Of a DNA stretch of 52,585 nt, positions 9,729 through 19,316 are shown in pieces. The stretch spans positions 502,372 through 554,956 of the forward strand of contig CAUYUJ010000892.1 in the NCBI GenBank assembly GCA_963575745.1. The letters run 5' to 3'. Every line of letters starts with the position of its first letter. Within the stretch, counting starts at the first letter, position 1. This DNA comes from Prorocentrum cordatum (taxonomy: Eukaryota; Sar; Dinophyceae; Prorocentrales; Prorocentraceae). The position numbers and the translations under genes were made by a program. The notes under the pieces were generated by a model. It saw only the letters and a list, made by a program, of their open reading frames with translations. It made no database searches and was not told the origin of the DNA.

Positions 9729-9800
9729 AGGAGGAGGGGAGGAGGAAGAGGAGGAGGGGGAGGGGTGATGGGGGAGGAGGAGGAGGAGGAGAAACTGGAA
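9729..9800. repeat. (GAG)n-rich microsatellite
   Basis: A purine tract of GAGGAGG units followed by GGAACT repeats. In LINE-A orientation it lies downstream of the element's 3' end. The 9,800-10,020 stretch may be LINE-A 3' untranslated sequence, with no distinct feature. Confidence 0.9.
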
Positions 9801-10023
9801 CTGGAACTGGAACGGGTGAAAACGCGAAGCGTTACAGTGAATTAAGCAGGATCGCGGCCTCTGGCAATCCGCCCCCTCTTAGAGAGGACTTTGGGCCAGA
9901 GGCCAGCACTGCTCCTGGACAGGTATTGCTTGGCGGTGTCAGTGGGGTGCCCCTTGCAAGGCTCACGGAGAGACCTGAGCTGAGCACTCGCTATATACCC
10001 ACAAACACCACAGTACCACAGAG

Positions 10024-10293
10024 TCAAATCCGCGTGCTAACAGAGCGTGTGAGACTCGTGCATCCACCCCCAGCACAATGAATCTGTTTTTGAGCAGGCA
10101 ACTTCATATGAGTTCCGTCGACGGGCTCCAAGTTAAAACACGGGGTCCGCAAACAGTCACCGAGAGCTTTCTCAGAGGCCGATCCTTTACAAACCTTGCA
10201 CTGGCGTCCGCTGTCATCCAGGACATGGGCAGAACAACATTGGGCGACAACCTTGGGGGCAGGCGGTGGGCGATGATGCCTTTTGCCGTTCAC
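10024..10293 (-). pseudogene. LINE-A ORF2 C-terminal tail, frame-shifted
   Basis: The RNase H frame ends at 10,214, but an overlapping minus frame from 10,293 reads SAHVLDDSGRQCKVCKGSAS and then LGDCLRTPC. A C-x2-C plus later Cys residues after a His-containing start is common at the C-terminus of these ORF2 proteins. It is probably the original tail reached through a frameshift near 10,270. Confidence 0.4.
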
Positions 10294-13200
10294 TCAGCTG
10301 CCGAGGGTCGGCAGCGATTGCATCCATGTGTGCTCGCAGCAGTCGTTGCCGCACCAGCGTGGCCCTGTGCTCGACCATGGCGATGCTCGTGCGGACCTCC
10401 TGCGAGAGCCTGTGCGCCTTCGCCACATCACCTGCTGCTTCGTCTGCTCGACGGTTGCCCTCGATCATCCACTCTGGGATGTGCAGCTCACTCGCTTCCT
10501 CATCTGATAGGTGTGACTTGATGAACAGAACCACAATGTGTGCAGCTCTGTGGGTGTCATGCAGATGTTGACCAATCTTGGCCCAGATGTCGACGTCGCT
10601 CTCTGCGGCGCGTGGTCGAAGGAACTCCTTAGCCTCCCACCCGCCCGCCGCAGCTCTGTTGTCGGCGATGTAGATCACCCGGCCTCTGGCCACGCAAATA
10701 GCCGCCTCCAGGGCAGCCAATTCGCCACGATGCACTGTCTGCCGTCGCCCTGGTAACGCCATCTTGCCAGTGGCTCCAGCTTGGAAAGGGCACTTGCTGA
10801 CAACTGAGACTAGAGCCACTCCTACCCGTCGCTGAGTAGGTTTCATGGTGTCGGCCCCCCCACTGGCACCGCCGCAGATTCGGAGTGGCTCCGTCTGCGT
10901 GCCTGTGCCAAGAGCTCTGACTTCGAACGCTGTATTGTCGTCGAAGTGCCACCTATCATCCTTGACTGGTGGAGGCGTCGCCGTCCATGCCCGAGGGGTC
11001 AACCCTCTGAGCCAGAAGGCGGGGCACTGTTCATGCTGAGCAACTGCCTCTGGGAGGATGCAATCTGACTCCTGAAATGCACGCTTGTCCTTATTGCGGG
11101 GACACGTCCAGCATCTGTGAAGGGGGGCCTCAACATGCACGACCCCTTCTGCGTAGCACCGTGGGCACATGCGTAGGTGATCCTCTCCCTCCTGAATGTT
11201 TGCCATAAGCCGCTCCCGCGGCCAGGCACCTCCAACCGCGATAGCCAGCATGAGCTCCTTGACGGCGTGGCCGTTGGGTGCATCAGCTAGCGACTGGATG
11301 TAATGTCGATGTGAATGATTCTCTATGCCATCTGCAACTCCTTCACCGCAGTAGCGTTCTGCAGCTTGTCGCCAGCGATGTCGGGATATCGACGTCGTGA
11401 AGTCGTCGAGGAAATCCGTGAGATCCTCATCTCCTGTGAGGTTCTGGTCGGGGAAGCTCCATTAAATATCCTTACTGTTGCACCCGTCGCTTGGAAGATG
11501 CCATCGCGAAGGTGAAATGGGGTCCCAGCCATATTGTAAAAGAAGAACGATGATTGCACCCATGCGCCCTCGGATGCGCCTGGACCTCTGCGCGATGGCT
11601 ACGGCCCGCAACTGAGACACGATCGTGGACCACGCTTTGCGCACTGAGCTCCTGATGTTGCTGTGCGTCGTCCACAGCTTGAGCCACTCCGCCATGCGCT
11701 CGCGGCCGAGCTTGACAGCAGGGTCTTAGCCAGGCACTCGGATGTCCAGCGTAGTAGTCGTGCACCGACGTCGCTTGCTGGCGCCGCAGACAGCTGCCAA
11801 TCTGCTCCTGAGACGGTGGAGGCCACTGCCGAACATGCCGAATACTTGATGTCCGTAGTGCGCTACAGTCTGCGCACTCACACGTTCAAGCCGAGCTGTG
11901 GCCGTGTACTGTGAGCTCGCTCTGGCCCGCTTGACTAGTGTGACGTGTCTCTTGCCGGTTTTAACCGCTCTCTGCCTTTGCGTGGCCAGTCCTTGCCGTT
12001 TGCCTGCGGGTAAATCGATGCCGAGGCATGGCGCCTGAAGTGCAGGCTGCAGCTGGTGCCCTCGCCGTCGCAAGGCTGAACTGATGGCCTTGGCTAGGCG
12101 GTGGTTGGACGCAAGCAGCGCACTCTTGCCGGCGACCGCAAGGCGAGCTTGAGCCAAAAACTCGAACGTATCTGAGATTGCTGCAACCATGGTGCGGAAG
12201 ACCTGCCTCTCGGAGCCAACCGTGGACTCGCTGAGGTCGCCCACCCATATGCGAGTGCATGCGAGAGGAGTTGCAACAGTCAGCTTTTGAAAGACGAATT
12301 GTGTACAACATTTCCCAAATCTAGCGCCGCTGCGGAGTCCTTGCACTATAGATTGCGCCACTTGAAATGCACAAGACGTCGAGCTGAGCTGTGTCAGTGT
12401 CCTTGCGGTTGTGCATAATTGAAATTCAAGCATCAAGACAACAGGTGGGAAATTGAGGGCCAGGGCGGTCTCCACTAAGCCGTCCCAGCGCACCGTGTCG
12501 TAGAAAGATTTGATGTCCATGATGGCATGTGCGTAGTTGAATTTGAGATATCCATGTACTTCTTCGTGCAGCGTCTTCAGGAATGCTTCTCTCAAGGCGG
12601 AGTTGCCCGCCAGAGCCGCGTCCCAATGTGCCGCCTCCTCGGCAGCCCATGGTTTGACGTGGCTCTCCCTGGTCAACGACCATATGCGACGCGTCATACA
12701 TAGCAAGCCGATCGCCCTGTTGCCCGTGTTCTTCTTGGGGAGGGGCCCCCCCATAATGAGCAGCAGCTGCCGCGGCCACGTAAGCCCAAGCTCGATAGAA
12801 TTAAGAAGATCAACAAACTCTTGCCGTCCACCAACTGGTAGGCGCTGGATAGCCAGAGCCGTCAAGCCATCAGCCCCCAGCCCAGCCTTCGGCTTCATGC
12901 GCCTAAGGGCTTGGCCCAACTCCTCCAACGTGGTTTCCGGCAAACGCTCAATCTCAGCTACTTCTCTAACTCGCCTGAACAATTCTGCCGTCTTGCTACG
13001 ATCCACAGGTGTGGGTGACCAAAGTTTCCGGCAATGCTGGGTTCTGTGATCGACGACGTCAACTGGATGATACAAGGTGTTTTGCCCAGCAATGATAATC
13101 TCAGCACTCGGCTCAGGTGAATCCTTGAGACTCTTGAACAAACAGTTGGCGCCTTCGCTGGAATTGACCCACTCACGAAACTCTTGCAGGGATTGTGAAA

Positions 13201-13669
13201 GTCCCCGTCCTTTGGCTCTCTTGGAAACACGAGCCGCAGAATCTACCAGCCATTGAAGTATTGAAATTGTCGCTTTGGAAATGCAAGTTAAGCCGTGCTG
13301 CCAAATTTCCCATCCAGGGTCCTGCTCACGTAAGACTGCCTGTGCGCCCTCGGGGAAATCGGTTCTCAGGCGCCAGCATGCGTGCGAAAGGTCCATCTGC
13401 TGTTTGGCTCCATTCCCCTTGATGCGATGCTTGTGAAACTGATCAAGAACTGTGTGCACCTGCTGCCACCACGATGTGATGCGACCTCTCAACGGTGATG
13501 TCCTCGCCTTGGTTGGCTGGCGTACGTCTTTGGGTCGGAGGTTAGGCCCGCCAGCGCGCCCGCGCGTTGGCAAAGCTTCTGAGCCCACTGTGGTGACCCT
13601 GAATCGTGTGTTCCACTGCTGTGACCCAGACTGCGTATTGCGCGGAAACTGCCTGAATGAATGAGCCAC
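10214..13669 (-). pseudogene. LINE-A ORF2: reverse transcriptase and RNase H, two internal stops
   Basis: The enzyme would copy the element's RNA into DNA at a nicked target and degrade the RNA strand. Counting from 13,669: KAGLGADGL (residues 261-269), NRAIGLLCM (317-325), motif A MDIKSFYDTV (384-393) and motif B GLRSGARFG (444-452) are RT hallmarks. The active-site box reads WVGDL (475-479), with Gly at 477 where Asp is expected (codon GGC at 12,241-12,239). TAA stops follow at about 11,724 and 11,460 without loss of frame. Then come a C-x2-C...H...C-x2-C finger near 11,160 and RNase H near 10,900-10,400: RGELAALEAA carries the catalytic Glu, IYIADN and RRADE carry Asp residues, but the first Asp of the TDG box is Gly (ICGGASGG). 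Confidence 0.85.
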
Positions 13670-14192
13670 CAGCCGAAAAGGCTACGGATTGAGGGATGGG
13701 TTGCCGCGCCTCGTGCTGTGTGCGCCCACAGGCTTCAACCTTCTGTCTATGTATTTCCCAGGTTTCGCTGGGGATGTGACACTCCGGAGTGCGCCCCTTG
13801 CCGGCCACGTCTGCGGGGTTGGCGCATGAACTCTGCCCTTGTGCTGCGGGGGTGGTGGTGATTATGTTCCTGCGCACTCGGCCCTGGATGGAGGCCTGGG
13901 CCCGACGTGCCTTCAGCGGGGGGGGGCGGAGGGCGAAGGAGGAGTGACGACGACTTCGGGGCTGGTTGAAATAAGAGGATTGAAACAAGTTTCCTCGGCC
14001 CACGGGTCATCTTCGTCATCTTCGGGATATAAAAGTTCGTCGGGCACAGGCTCAAATTCTCCGATCTGGGGTTCGGAAACAGAAGCCGCCGCTGGCGTCG
14101 ACTCTTGGGTGTCAGACGGGCTTGCTTCTGAGAGAAGGGCTTCGAATAACTGAATCCTACGCTGTTGAGACTCCTTCTTAACAGTCTGGGCC
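13670..14192 (-). pseudogene. LINE-A ORF2 linker between endonuclease and RT
   Basis: Minus frames 14,003-13,542 and 14,055-13,747 overlap here, and neither contains a named motif. A Pro/Arg/Ser-rich stretch of this kind commonly links endonuclease and RT. The join to the RT frame near 13,669 needs one frame change. Confidence 0.4.
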
Positions 14193-15056
14193 CTAGCTCT
14201 GGCTCGGGAGGCCTTGGAGCCTGGAGTGTGCGTGCGTGTGTGTGTGTGTGTGGGGGGGGGGGGGGGCAGGGCGAGACGTTTGCGGGGGCCTAGCAGGGGC
14301 CTCCAGTGCCCTACGCAGAAGCTGCTTGCCTGAGGCTCTGAGGGTGAGCTTGAGGCCTACATGGGCCTTCCAGGGCACTTGAGGCACGGACTCGAGAGCA
14401 ACGATGTACGGAAAACAACTTTCACTCGCAACAATGTAGACAATGAGTGGGCCATCTGCACTGGCGCTGCAACTGGTGATGATCGATCCTGTAATGACGG
14501 CACCACCTACTCTGCGAATGAAATCAGACTGTGCGAGCCGCTGCGCAGGCGCATTGAAGTCTCCCACGATGAGCCAGGGAAATCGGAGCGAATTTACCAG
14601 GGCTCCAAGACGAAGATACCTGTTAAGATTGGGGCCTGACAGGCCTACGCCTGAGAAGCCGTAGGATACACTGAACACTATACTGGATCCTTGAAAATGA
14701 GCGAGCGACGCGACGAAGCCATCACAAGCCCGATGAGGCTTGGCCAGCAACCCTGCATGCTGTGCCTCAGCAAGCGGGCGCACGGCCCGCTGCCCAGCTG
14801 TGAGCAGTCATTCGCCGCCCTTGTTGGCATGATGTGTGTGAGACGGATCTGCCTCTGCATTGCCCGTCGGCCTGGCAACGTTGGCGATGCTATTCCTGCC
14901 CTGCTTACGAGCTTCGCACTTCCACTTCGAAAGAGCGTCATTGCCCACGTGAGTCTCTGCAAAGGCCCAAAATTGATGCGCCTGTTTATTGTCCACTAGA
15001 TATTGCCAATCAGCGTCGCCCACGACAGTGACGTTGGCGAAGGAAAAAGCGAGCAT
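14193..15056 (-). pseudogene. LINE-A AP-type endonuclease domain, one internal stop
   Basis: This domain nicks target DNA to prime reverse transcription. On the minus strand FWAFAETHVG near 14,960 carries the metal-binding Glu. After a TGA near 14,805 the same frame continues with IVFSVSYGFSGVG (the VYGPP-like strand), then PWLIVGDFNAPAQRL near 14,590 with the catalytic GDFN box. The IDY box reads PLIVYIVAS, with Val where Asp is expected, and the terminal PWKAHVGLKLTL keeps the catalytic His. Order and spacing fit the exonuclease-endonuclease-phosphatase family. A frame from 15,287 to 15,066 in register upstream may be its N-terminal part. The stop and the lost Asp make it inactive. Confidence 0.75.
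14225..14272. repeat. (GT)n / poly-G tract inside LINE-A
   Basis: GTGCGTGCGTGTGTGTGTGT followed by a run of G. It lies just after the endonuclease and may have arisen after insertion, as it interrupts the expected reading frame. Confidence 0.9.
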
Positions 15057-15367
15057 GTGCCTCCGTCACCTTGGCTGCCCCGCGCCAGCGCCTCCGCATC
15101 CACGGTGGGAGCTGAGGTCGCTGGCGTCGCTGCCGCTGCGGACGAAGATGGCGTGGCCGTAGGTCCTGGACCCCTCGGACAGGTAGCCCACGTAACCGAA
15201 GGAGTGACTGGCTGACTTAATGAAGCGAAACTGCTGGATGGAGCTGGGATGAGCTCGTCCAGGACTAGGGTGACTGGGACACTTCACGCAGTGTCGACGC
15301 TGAACCCCTCACGAGGTCTGAGACTGCCATCAGCGACTGCATCTGCCTCAGACCTCTGCCACATATA

Positions 15368-16277
15368 TCACTTCTGCTGTGCCCCTGCGGGGTCGGCCGT
15401 AGCGCCTGCTGCACCACTGGCTGCCGTCCCCGCCTGAGGCGTCGTGTCCTCGCGCTTCGCCTGCATCTCTGCGAACTTCTTCTGAGACAAAGCTTCGGCC
15501 GCTGCTTTGAGCTCGGGCTCCGTCGGCGCCTGCGCTGGGCCCGTGCCGCCTGCGGCGCCTGTGGCTCCTGCGCTGGCGCCTCCTGGTGTGCCCGCGCTGG
15601 TGCCTGCCTGGCTGACGCTGCCTGGCGGCGGCGCGGGCTGCCCGTTGGCGGCCTGGTCCGCAGCCTGCTTGCGCTTCTTAGTGAGCCTCTCGGTGACCTG
15701 CATGTGCAACTTGCGCGCCTGGTCCAGGCGCTCCTTGATCACGCTTCCGCTCTCTGCGAACCTGGTTTTGTACTGTCTGAGCTCTTCGGCAATCTTGAGC
15801 AAGCGCGACCGCTGCCTGCTGCTCGCGCTCCTCGGCTCTGGCAAGATTCTCGCGGCACTTCAATACCATGGATATGGACTGCTCGTGCTTGAGGCTGGTG
15901 TCCCGCCGCGCGCCCGACGTCTTCTTCACCTGCTCCTCTGGAGTGAGAGACGGCTGCGCGTGCTCCAGCAAGGCCTGGGCTGCAGATGCCGCGGCATGTT
16001 GTGGAGCTGCGCCGGCTGCCAAGGACGTGGTGAGGGTCCTGAGCAGCTCGCCCTCCTTGCTGTTGGTGTTGGTGGCCGCGGGGGCGGGGCCTTGGTCCAG
16101 CAGCTTGGAGCCGTCCTGTCGCTTGTCCTTGCCCTTGTCTCCATGCTTGGTCTTGGCGTGCAGCTTGACGGATGTTCCGCACTTGCCGCATCTGCCCTGT
16201 CTCCTGGAGACTGCATCGTCCCAGTCCCAAGTCTTGCACTTCTGGCAGGTACTCCAGTGACTGTTCTGGGCGGGCAT
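15368..16277 (-). pseudogene. LINE-A ORF1: zinc-finger/coiled-coil protein, one frameshift
   Basis: The likely start is the ATG at 16,277 (MPAQNSHWSTCQKCKTWDWD). WSTCQKC plus GRCGKCG gives two C-x2-C pairs (residues 10-13 and about 30-33), a zinc-ribbon-like module near the N-terminus. A Lys-rich segment and an Ala/Gln/Glu-rich helical segment follow (ENLARAEEREQQAAVALAQ). Between about 15,840 and 15,700 the frame changes; the new frame keeps a coiled-coil pattern (IAEELRQYKTRFAESGSVIK) and ends in an Ala/Gly/Pro-rich tail at 15,368. ORF1 proteins of this kind bind the element RNA. The function is inferred from position and composition. Confidence 0.7.
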
Positions 16278-16421
16278 CACGTACTATGAGATTTGCACAG
16301 CTTAGCCACTGCTCTGGCTGATCACAGGATCGCTGGAACAGTGCCACTCAAGCACCGCGGTGAGGTGCTGTGCTGGACTCAGGGCTGCCAAAATGGGAGT
16401 TCTGAACCCAAGTTGCTTGAG

Positions 16422-16580
16422 AGAGGAGGAGGAGGAGGACGAGGAGGAGGAGGAGGAGGAGGAGGAGGAAGAGGAGGAGGCGGAGGAGGAGGAGGAGGAG
16501 GAGGAGGAGGGAGGAGGAGGGAGGAGGAGGAGGAGGAGGTGGAGGGGGAGGAGAAACAGGAGGAGGTGGAGGAGGACGGG
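16422..16580. repeat. (GAG)n microsatellite
   Basis: About 150 bases of GAG/GGA. On the minus strand it is a CCT tract located 5' of LINE-A ORF1, echoing the (CT)n tract 5' of LINE-B ORF1. 16,580-16,790 holds no gene. Confidence 0.95.
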
Positions 16581-16789
16581 TCGCTTAAGCTCTTTCGAGA
16601 GACCCTCCAGCGAGGGGGTCGCTTCTGCCGCCCCTCGCATCCTGGCCCCTCGCAGCCGGGGAGGGCGGGCGCGCCCGCGCCATAGCCGCCCCCGCCGCCG
16701 CCCCCCGCCGTCAGCACGTCCTCTGGGCTCTGGAGGAAGAAGGAAGGGCATACACATAATAATGTTGTCCCCATCGTCGCACTTAGGGT

Positions 16790-16975
16790 TAAGTCGGGCC
16801 TGTCCCCCTACAGGGGGATGTTCGACGAAAAATAAAACATACACCAAAAATAACCCAAAAATATGTCCAAAATGGTCTGGGGACTATTTTTTAAATACTT
16901 TTGGACCTTTTGGGGGTGTTTTTGGGGTACGTTGTATTAGTCGTCGGAAATCCCCCTGCAGGGGGACACGCCCAA
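16790..16975. mobile_element. CCCCCTACAGGGGG MITE, copy at 16.8 kb
   Basis: The left end is AAGTCGGGCCTGTCCCCCTA followed by CAGGGGGATGTTCGACGAA. The right end, reverse-complemented, is TTGGGCGTGTCCCCCTGCAG followed by GGGGATTTCCGACGA. Each terminal repeat is itself a hairpin. The interior is AT-rich and non-coding. The same family recurs at 30,003 and 37,011, with relics at 4,870 and 28,918/29,892. Confidence 0.75.
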
Positions 16976-17224
16976 CATAAACGTAGGGACCATGACACCA
17001 GAGAAAACCCCGATCAGTGGATGGTTTTAAATGGGGTCGATGAAGAGATCGATCAGGAGATCGACCGGGAACCCAGGACCCCGGAGCCCACCGAAATCGG
17101 CCCCAAACCAAGGACCAAGAACCTGGGAACCCGGAGCGGGGAACCCGGGAACCCAGCCGGCCACCCAAATCGGCGGGAAACTTTCGCCAAATCTTTCAAT
17201 TGCCGCTAGGACCCCTTCAGTGCA
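16976..17224. other. Intergenic, GATCGA/ACCCGGGAACC-rich
   Basis: Short direct words (GATCGATCAGGAGATCGACC, GGGAACCCGGGAACCC) but no gene or clear element. Confidence 0.35.
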
Positions 17225-17420
17225 AGCACTGATTGTGGAAAAACGGCATACACATAATGCTGCTCCCATCGTACGTAAGGTGACTACATCCCAGAAATAA
17301 TTTCGAGCTCCCAGAAAAGTTACCAAACAGTGTCGAACGAGTATGGCCTCCCAGGGCCCGACACGTGCAAACCCTCAAGTTTCGGAGCTTTTATTTCTGG
17401 TGACCAAGGCTAAAGTCGGC
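17225..17420. repeat. ~190-bp dispersed repeat, copy 1
   Basis: Shares CCCATCGTAC, CATCCCAGAAATAA, TTCGAGC, CAGTGTCGAA, CTCCCAGGGCCCGACACGTG, CAAGTTTCGG and GGTGATCAA, in the same order and strand, with 24,240-24,430. The ends look like imperfect inverted repeats (CCAGAAATAA near the left, TTATTTCTGG at the right), so it may be another MITE. Confidence 0.75.
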
Positions 17421-17427
17421 TGGTGAT

Positions 17428-17590
17428 CAACCATCAACTTTTTGCGCTCTGCGCGGATGCTTGGATATGCGATGGACCCCCCTTACTGGCGCGCGGAGCG
17501 CCAGGGGCGGCGCCGGAGGCGCCGCCCCAAAGGAGCCCAGCGCGGATCCAAGAAACCCGTGCGGAGCGCCAACAGTTTATGTTTATGGCG
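17428..17590. mobile_element. GC-rich hairpin element, copy 2
   Basis: Same architecture as 4,907-5,091: an arm with GCGCTCTGCGCGGATGCTTG, a palindromic GGCGGCGCCGGAGGCGCCGCC centre, and the inverted arm ending at AACAGTTTATGTTTATGG. It abuts the MITE at 17,609. Confidence 0.75.
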
Positions 17591-17608
17591 ATTTTTCTTC
17601 TTCGAGTC

Positions 17609-17819
17609 TGAGGGGCAACGATAAGGGGGGACTGGCATAAGGGGGAATGCATCGACCTGGAATCGGCGATACATCGCCGATAGATCGGCGATAAGCCCCC
17701 GATAGTGAATCCGCACCTTCCTCGGCAGGTTGGGGCTATCGGGCCCCCCCATCGGCGATCAGTAGGCGATAAGGGATCGATGCATCCCCCCTTGCGCCTA
17801 TCCCCCCCTGCCGTTGCCC
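17609..17819. mobile_element. GGGGCAAC MITE (ATCGGCGAT-rich), copy A
   Basis: The left end GAGGGGCAACGATAAGGGGG is inverted at the right end as CCCCCCTGCCGTTGCCCC, and the interior has several ATCGGCGAT/ATCGCCGAT words. It is flanked by imperfect 20-base direct repeats: CGATTTTTCTTCTTCGAGTC at 17,589-17,608 and CGATTTCTCTTCGTCGAGTC at 17,820-17,839, identical at 18 of 20 positions. On the minus strand the element ends in CCCCTCAG, a usable acceptor. It directly follows the glycine-rich exon 2. Confidence 0.75.
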
Positions 17820-17822
17820 CGA

Positions 17823-18025
17823 TTTCTCTTCGTCGAGTCCATGCCGTACAGCATCACGCTCGACCGCCCGCCGCCCCCGCCGGCGCCGTAATTGTCGGTG
17901 CAGCCGCCGCCGCCGGCGCCGCCGCCGCCGTAGGCGTTTGTGGGGCAGCCGGCCGCAGGCTCCGGGCCGGCCTCCCCGACGACGACGGTGAGCTGCTCCG
18001 TGCCAGCGGGGAGAGTGATGGTGGC
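17823..18025 (-). CDS. Glycine-rich domain protein, exon 2 (partial gene)
   Basis: The minus strand reads ATITLPAGTEQLTVVVGEAG, then PEPAAGCPTNAYGGGGAGGG, then YGAGGGGGRSSVMLYGMDST. The VGEAG...YGGGG...GAGGGGGRSS order is the pattern of the extracellular glycine-rich domain (Gly_rich type, also in ALK-like receptors and many protist surface proteins). It starts at an AG|G acceptor (CTCCTAG|GCC) directly after a long CCT tract and joins in phase to 19,454-19,317, giving GGYAE-ATITLPAG. The 3' limit is uncertain, and the next exon (VAGGGGG-like) was not found. Probably secreted; function unknown. Confidence 0.6.
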
Positions 18026-18029
18026 CTAG

Positions 18030-18205
18030 GAGGAGGCGGAGGAGGAGGAGAAGGAGAAGGGAGGGGGAGGAGGAGGAGGAGGAGGAGGAGGAGGAGGAGG
18101 AGGAGGAGGAGGAGGAGGAGGGAGGAGGAAGAAGAGGAGGAGGGAGGAGGAGGAGGAGGAGGAGGAGGAGGAGGGGGGAGGAGGAGGGGGAGGAGGAGGG
18201 GGAAG
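18030..18205. repeat. (GAG)n microsatellite at an acceptor site
   Basis: About 175 bases of GAG/GGA. On the coding (minus) strand it is a (TCC)n tract that ends exactly at the AG of the glycine-rich exon 2 acceptor, so it could act as its polypyrimidine tract. Confidence 0.9.
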
Positions 18206-18222
18206 GGGTGGGGGTACTGGTC

Positions 18223-18224
<2 letters not shown>

Positions 18225-18256
<32 letters not shown>

Positions 18257-18535
18257 GCTCTCTCACACACTTGTTTCACTTTGTCTCTCTCTCTGTCCCT
18301 CTCTGGTGCGCTTCTCTCTGTATAACCATGTAGATGCATATGCATAGATGTACACCTACGTATGCACATAAGCATCTACAGAGAGACGGGGACATAAATT
18401 GTTCGTGCGCAGATAGAAAAAAACACATGATGAGAGAGAGGGAGGAGAAGGGGTGAAAAAACAGAGAGAGAGAGAGAGAGGAGAGAGACAGAGACAGAGA
18501 CAAAGGCAGAGACAGAGGGAGGGGAGCGAGACAAG
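18225..18535. repeat. TCTG/CT, ATGCATA and GA simple-sequence cluster
   Basis: TCTGTCTG and (CT)n, then a TATGCATA/ACGTATGCACATA-rich stretch, then (GA)n and GAGACA repeats near 18,460-18,520. A similar order of CT tract, TATACATA-type text and CATCTACAG occurs at 23,160-23,500. It lies inside the inferred 19,317-18,025 intron. Confidence 0.85.
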
Positions 18536-18748
18536 CAGCAAGAGTGAGGCAGGGGGGACCCGAGTCACAGAGCACGGGGGGACGCCTGCGCCGATCTGGC
18601 AGGAGACCGCCCTGGGCCGAGGATCGGTGCCAGCACGCTCTCCTGGCCCTGACCGGGAGGGCATGCACAACGCTATACGCTCTCAGATGCAGCGTATTTT
18701 ATATATCCACCCACACGTACAAAGGAACTGATGCACACATATAGAGCC

Positions 18749-18979
18749 CTCCTAGATGGGGTCGCAGTAGATGGGTTCGGAGGATCGCGCCGCATCGCCG
18801 ATACATCAGCGATGCATCGGCGATGTATTGGCGATGCGCCAGCGATGCATCGTCGACGTGGGCGGTGTATCCGCGACGCCGACGTGAAGCACATCGGGCT
18901 CCATGTCGAGCCGCATCGCCGATGCATCGGCGATGCGGAGCGATCCTTCGACCCCATCTACCCCGACCCCATCCAGGAG
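18749..18979. mobile_element. Fold-back element with ~58-bp inverted arms
   Basis: The left arm CTCCTAGATGGGGTCG, AGTAGATGGG, GGATCG, CCGCATCGCCGATACATC matches the reverse complement of the right arm CTCCTGGATGGGGTCG, GGTAGATGGG, GGATCG, CCGCATCGCCGATGCATC almost base for base. The centre is a run of GATGCATCGGCGATG-like words. Non-coding. Confidence 0.75.
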
Positions 18980-19002
18980 GCCTAGAGGCATAATCCTGGT
19001 GA

Positions 19003-19212
19003 GGGGCAACGATAGGGAGTGATAAGGATAGGGGGGTAACATTCACCTGGAATCGGCGATACATCGCCGATAGATCGGCGGTAGGCCTCCGAGACTGAAT
19101 CCGCACCTTCCTCGGCAGGCTGGGGCTGTCGGGCCCGCCCATCGGCGATCCATGGGCGATTGGGGGTCGATGCCTCCCCCCCGTGCGCCTATCCCCCCCT
19201 GCCTTTGCCCCT
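19003..19212. mobile_element. GGGGCAAC MITE (ATCGGCGAT-rich), copy B
   Basis: Direct repeat of the 17,609-17,819 element: GAGGGGCAACGATA at the left, the shared block GGAATCGGCGATACATCGCC, then AATCCGCACCTTCCTCGGCA, and CCCCCCTGCCTTTGCCCC at the right. It lies in the same orientation inside the inferred intron between the two glycine-rich exons. Confidence 0.75.
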
Positions 19213-19316
19213 GACCTGGACCCGAGAGATCAGCCCGGCGAGGGCCCGGGCCGCTGCACGGTGGGCGCCCTCGTTCCGCGGAGAGGGCGGCCGAGAGGAT
19301 ACGGGCCGGGCGCGGC

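Larger units (their letters stand above)
10020..16290 (-). mobile_element. LINE-A: non-LTR retrotransposon with RT and RNase H
   Basis: The minus strand carries, in order, a zinc-finger/coiled-coil ORF1 (16,277-15,368), an AP-type endonuclease (15,056-14,193), and reverse transcriptase joined to RNase H (13,669-10,214), then a short Cys-containing tail. Total about 6.2 kb. Most of ORF2's RT-RNase H part stays in one frame, with only two stop codons, so it is much younger than LINE-B. Damage includes one ORF1 frameshift, a TGA inside the endonuclease, two TAA stops after the RT, and replacement of a catalytic Asp by Gly in both RT and RNase H. No flanking target-site duplication was recognised, and the ends are approximate. 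Confidence 0.85.

Noticed and set aside
11676-11692. GAGTGGCTCAAG on the minus strand, another leader-like word
   Set aside because: Part of the LINE-A frame (AEWLKLW); chance match.
12143-12160. TTTTTGGCTCAAG on the minus strand, as in the spliced leader
   Set aside because: It lies inside the RT reading frame of LINE-A and encodes EFLAQARL, a conserved part of that protein, so the match is coincidental.
17613-19214. LTR retrotransposon with 200-base terminal repeats
   Set aside because: The two 200-base direct repeats each have their own inverted ends, and the space between holds exon 2, microsatellites and another fold-back but no gag or pol. Two MITE insertions explain it better.
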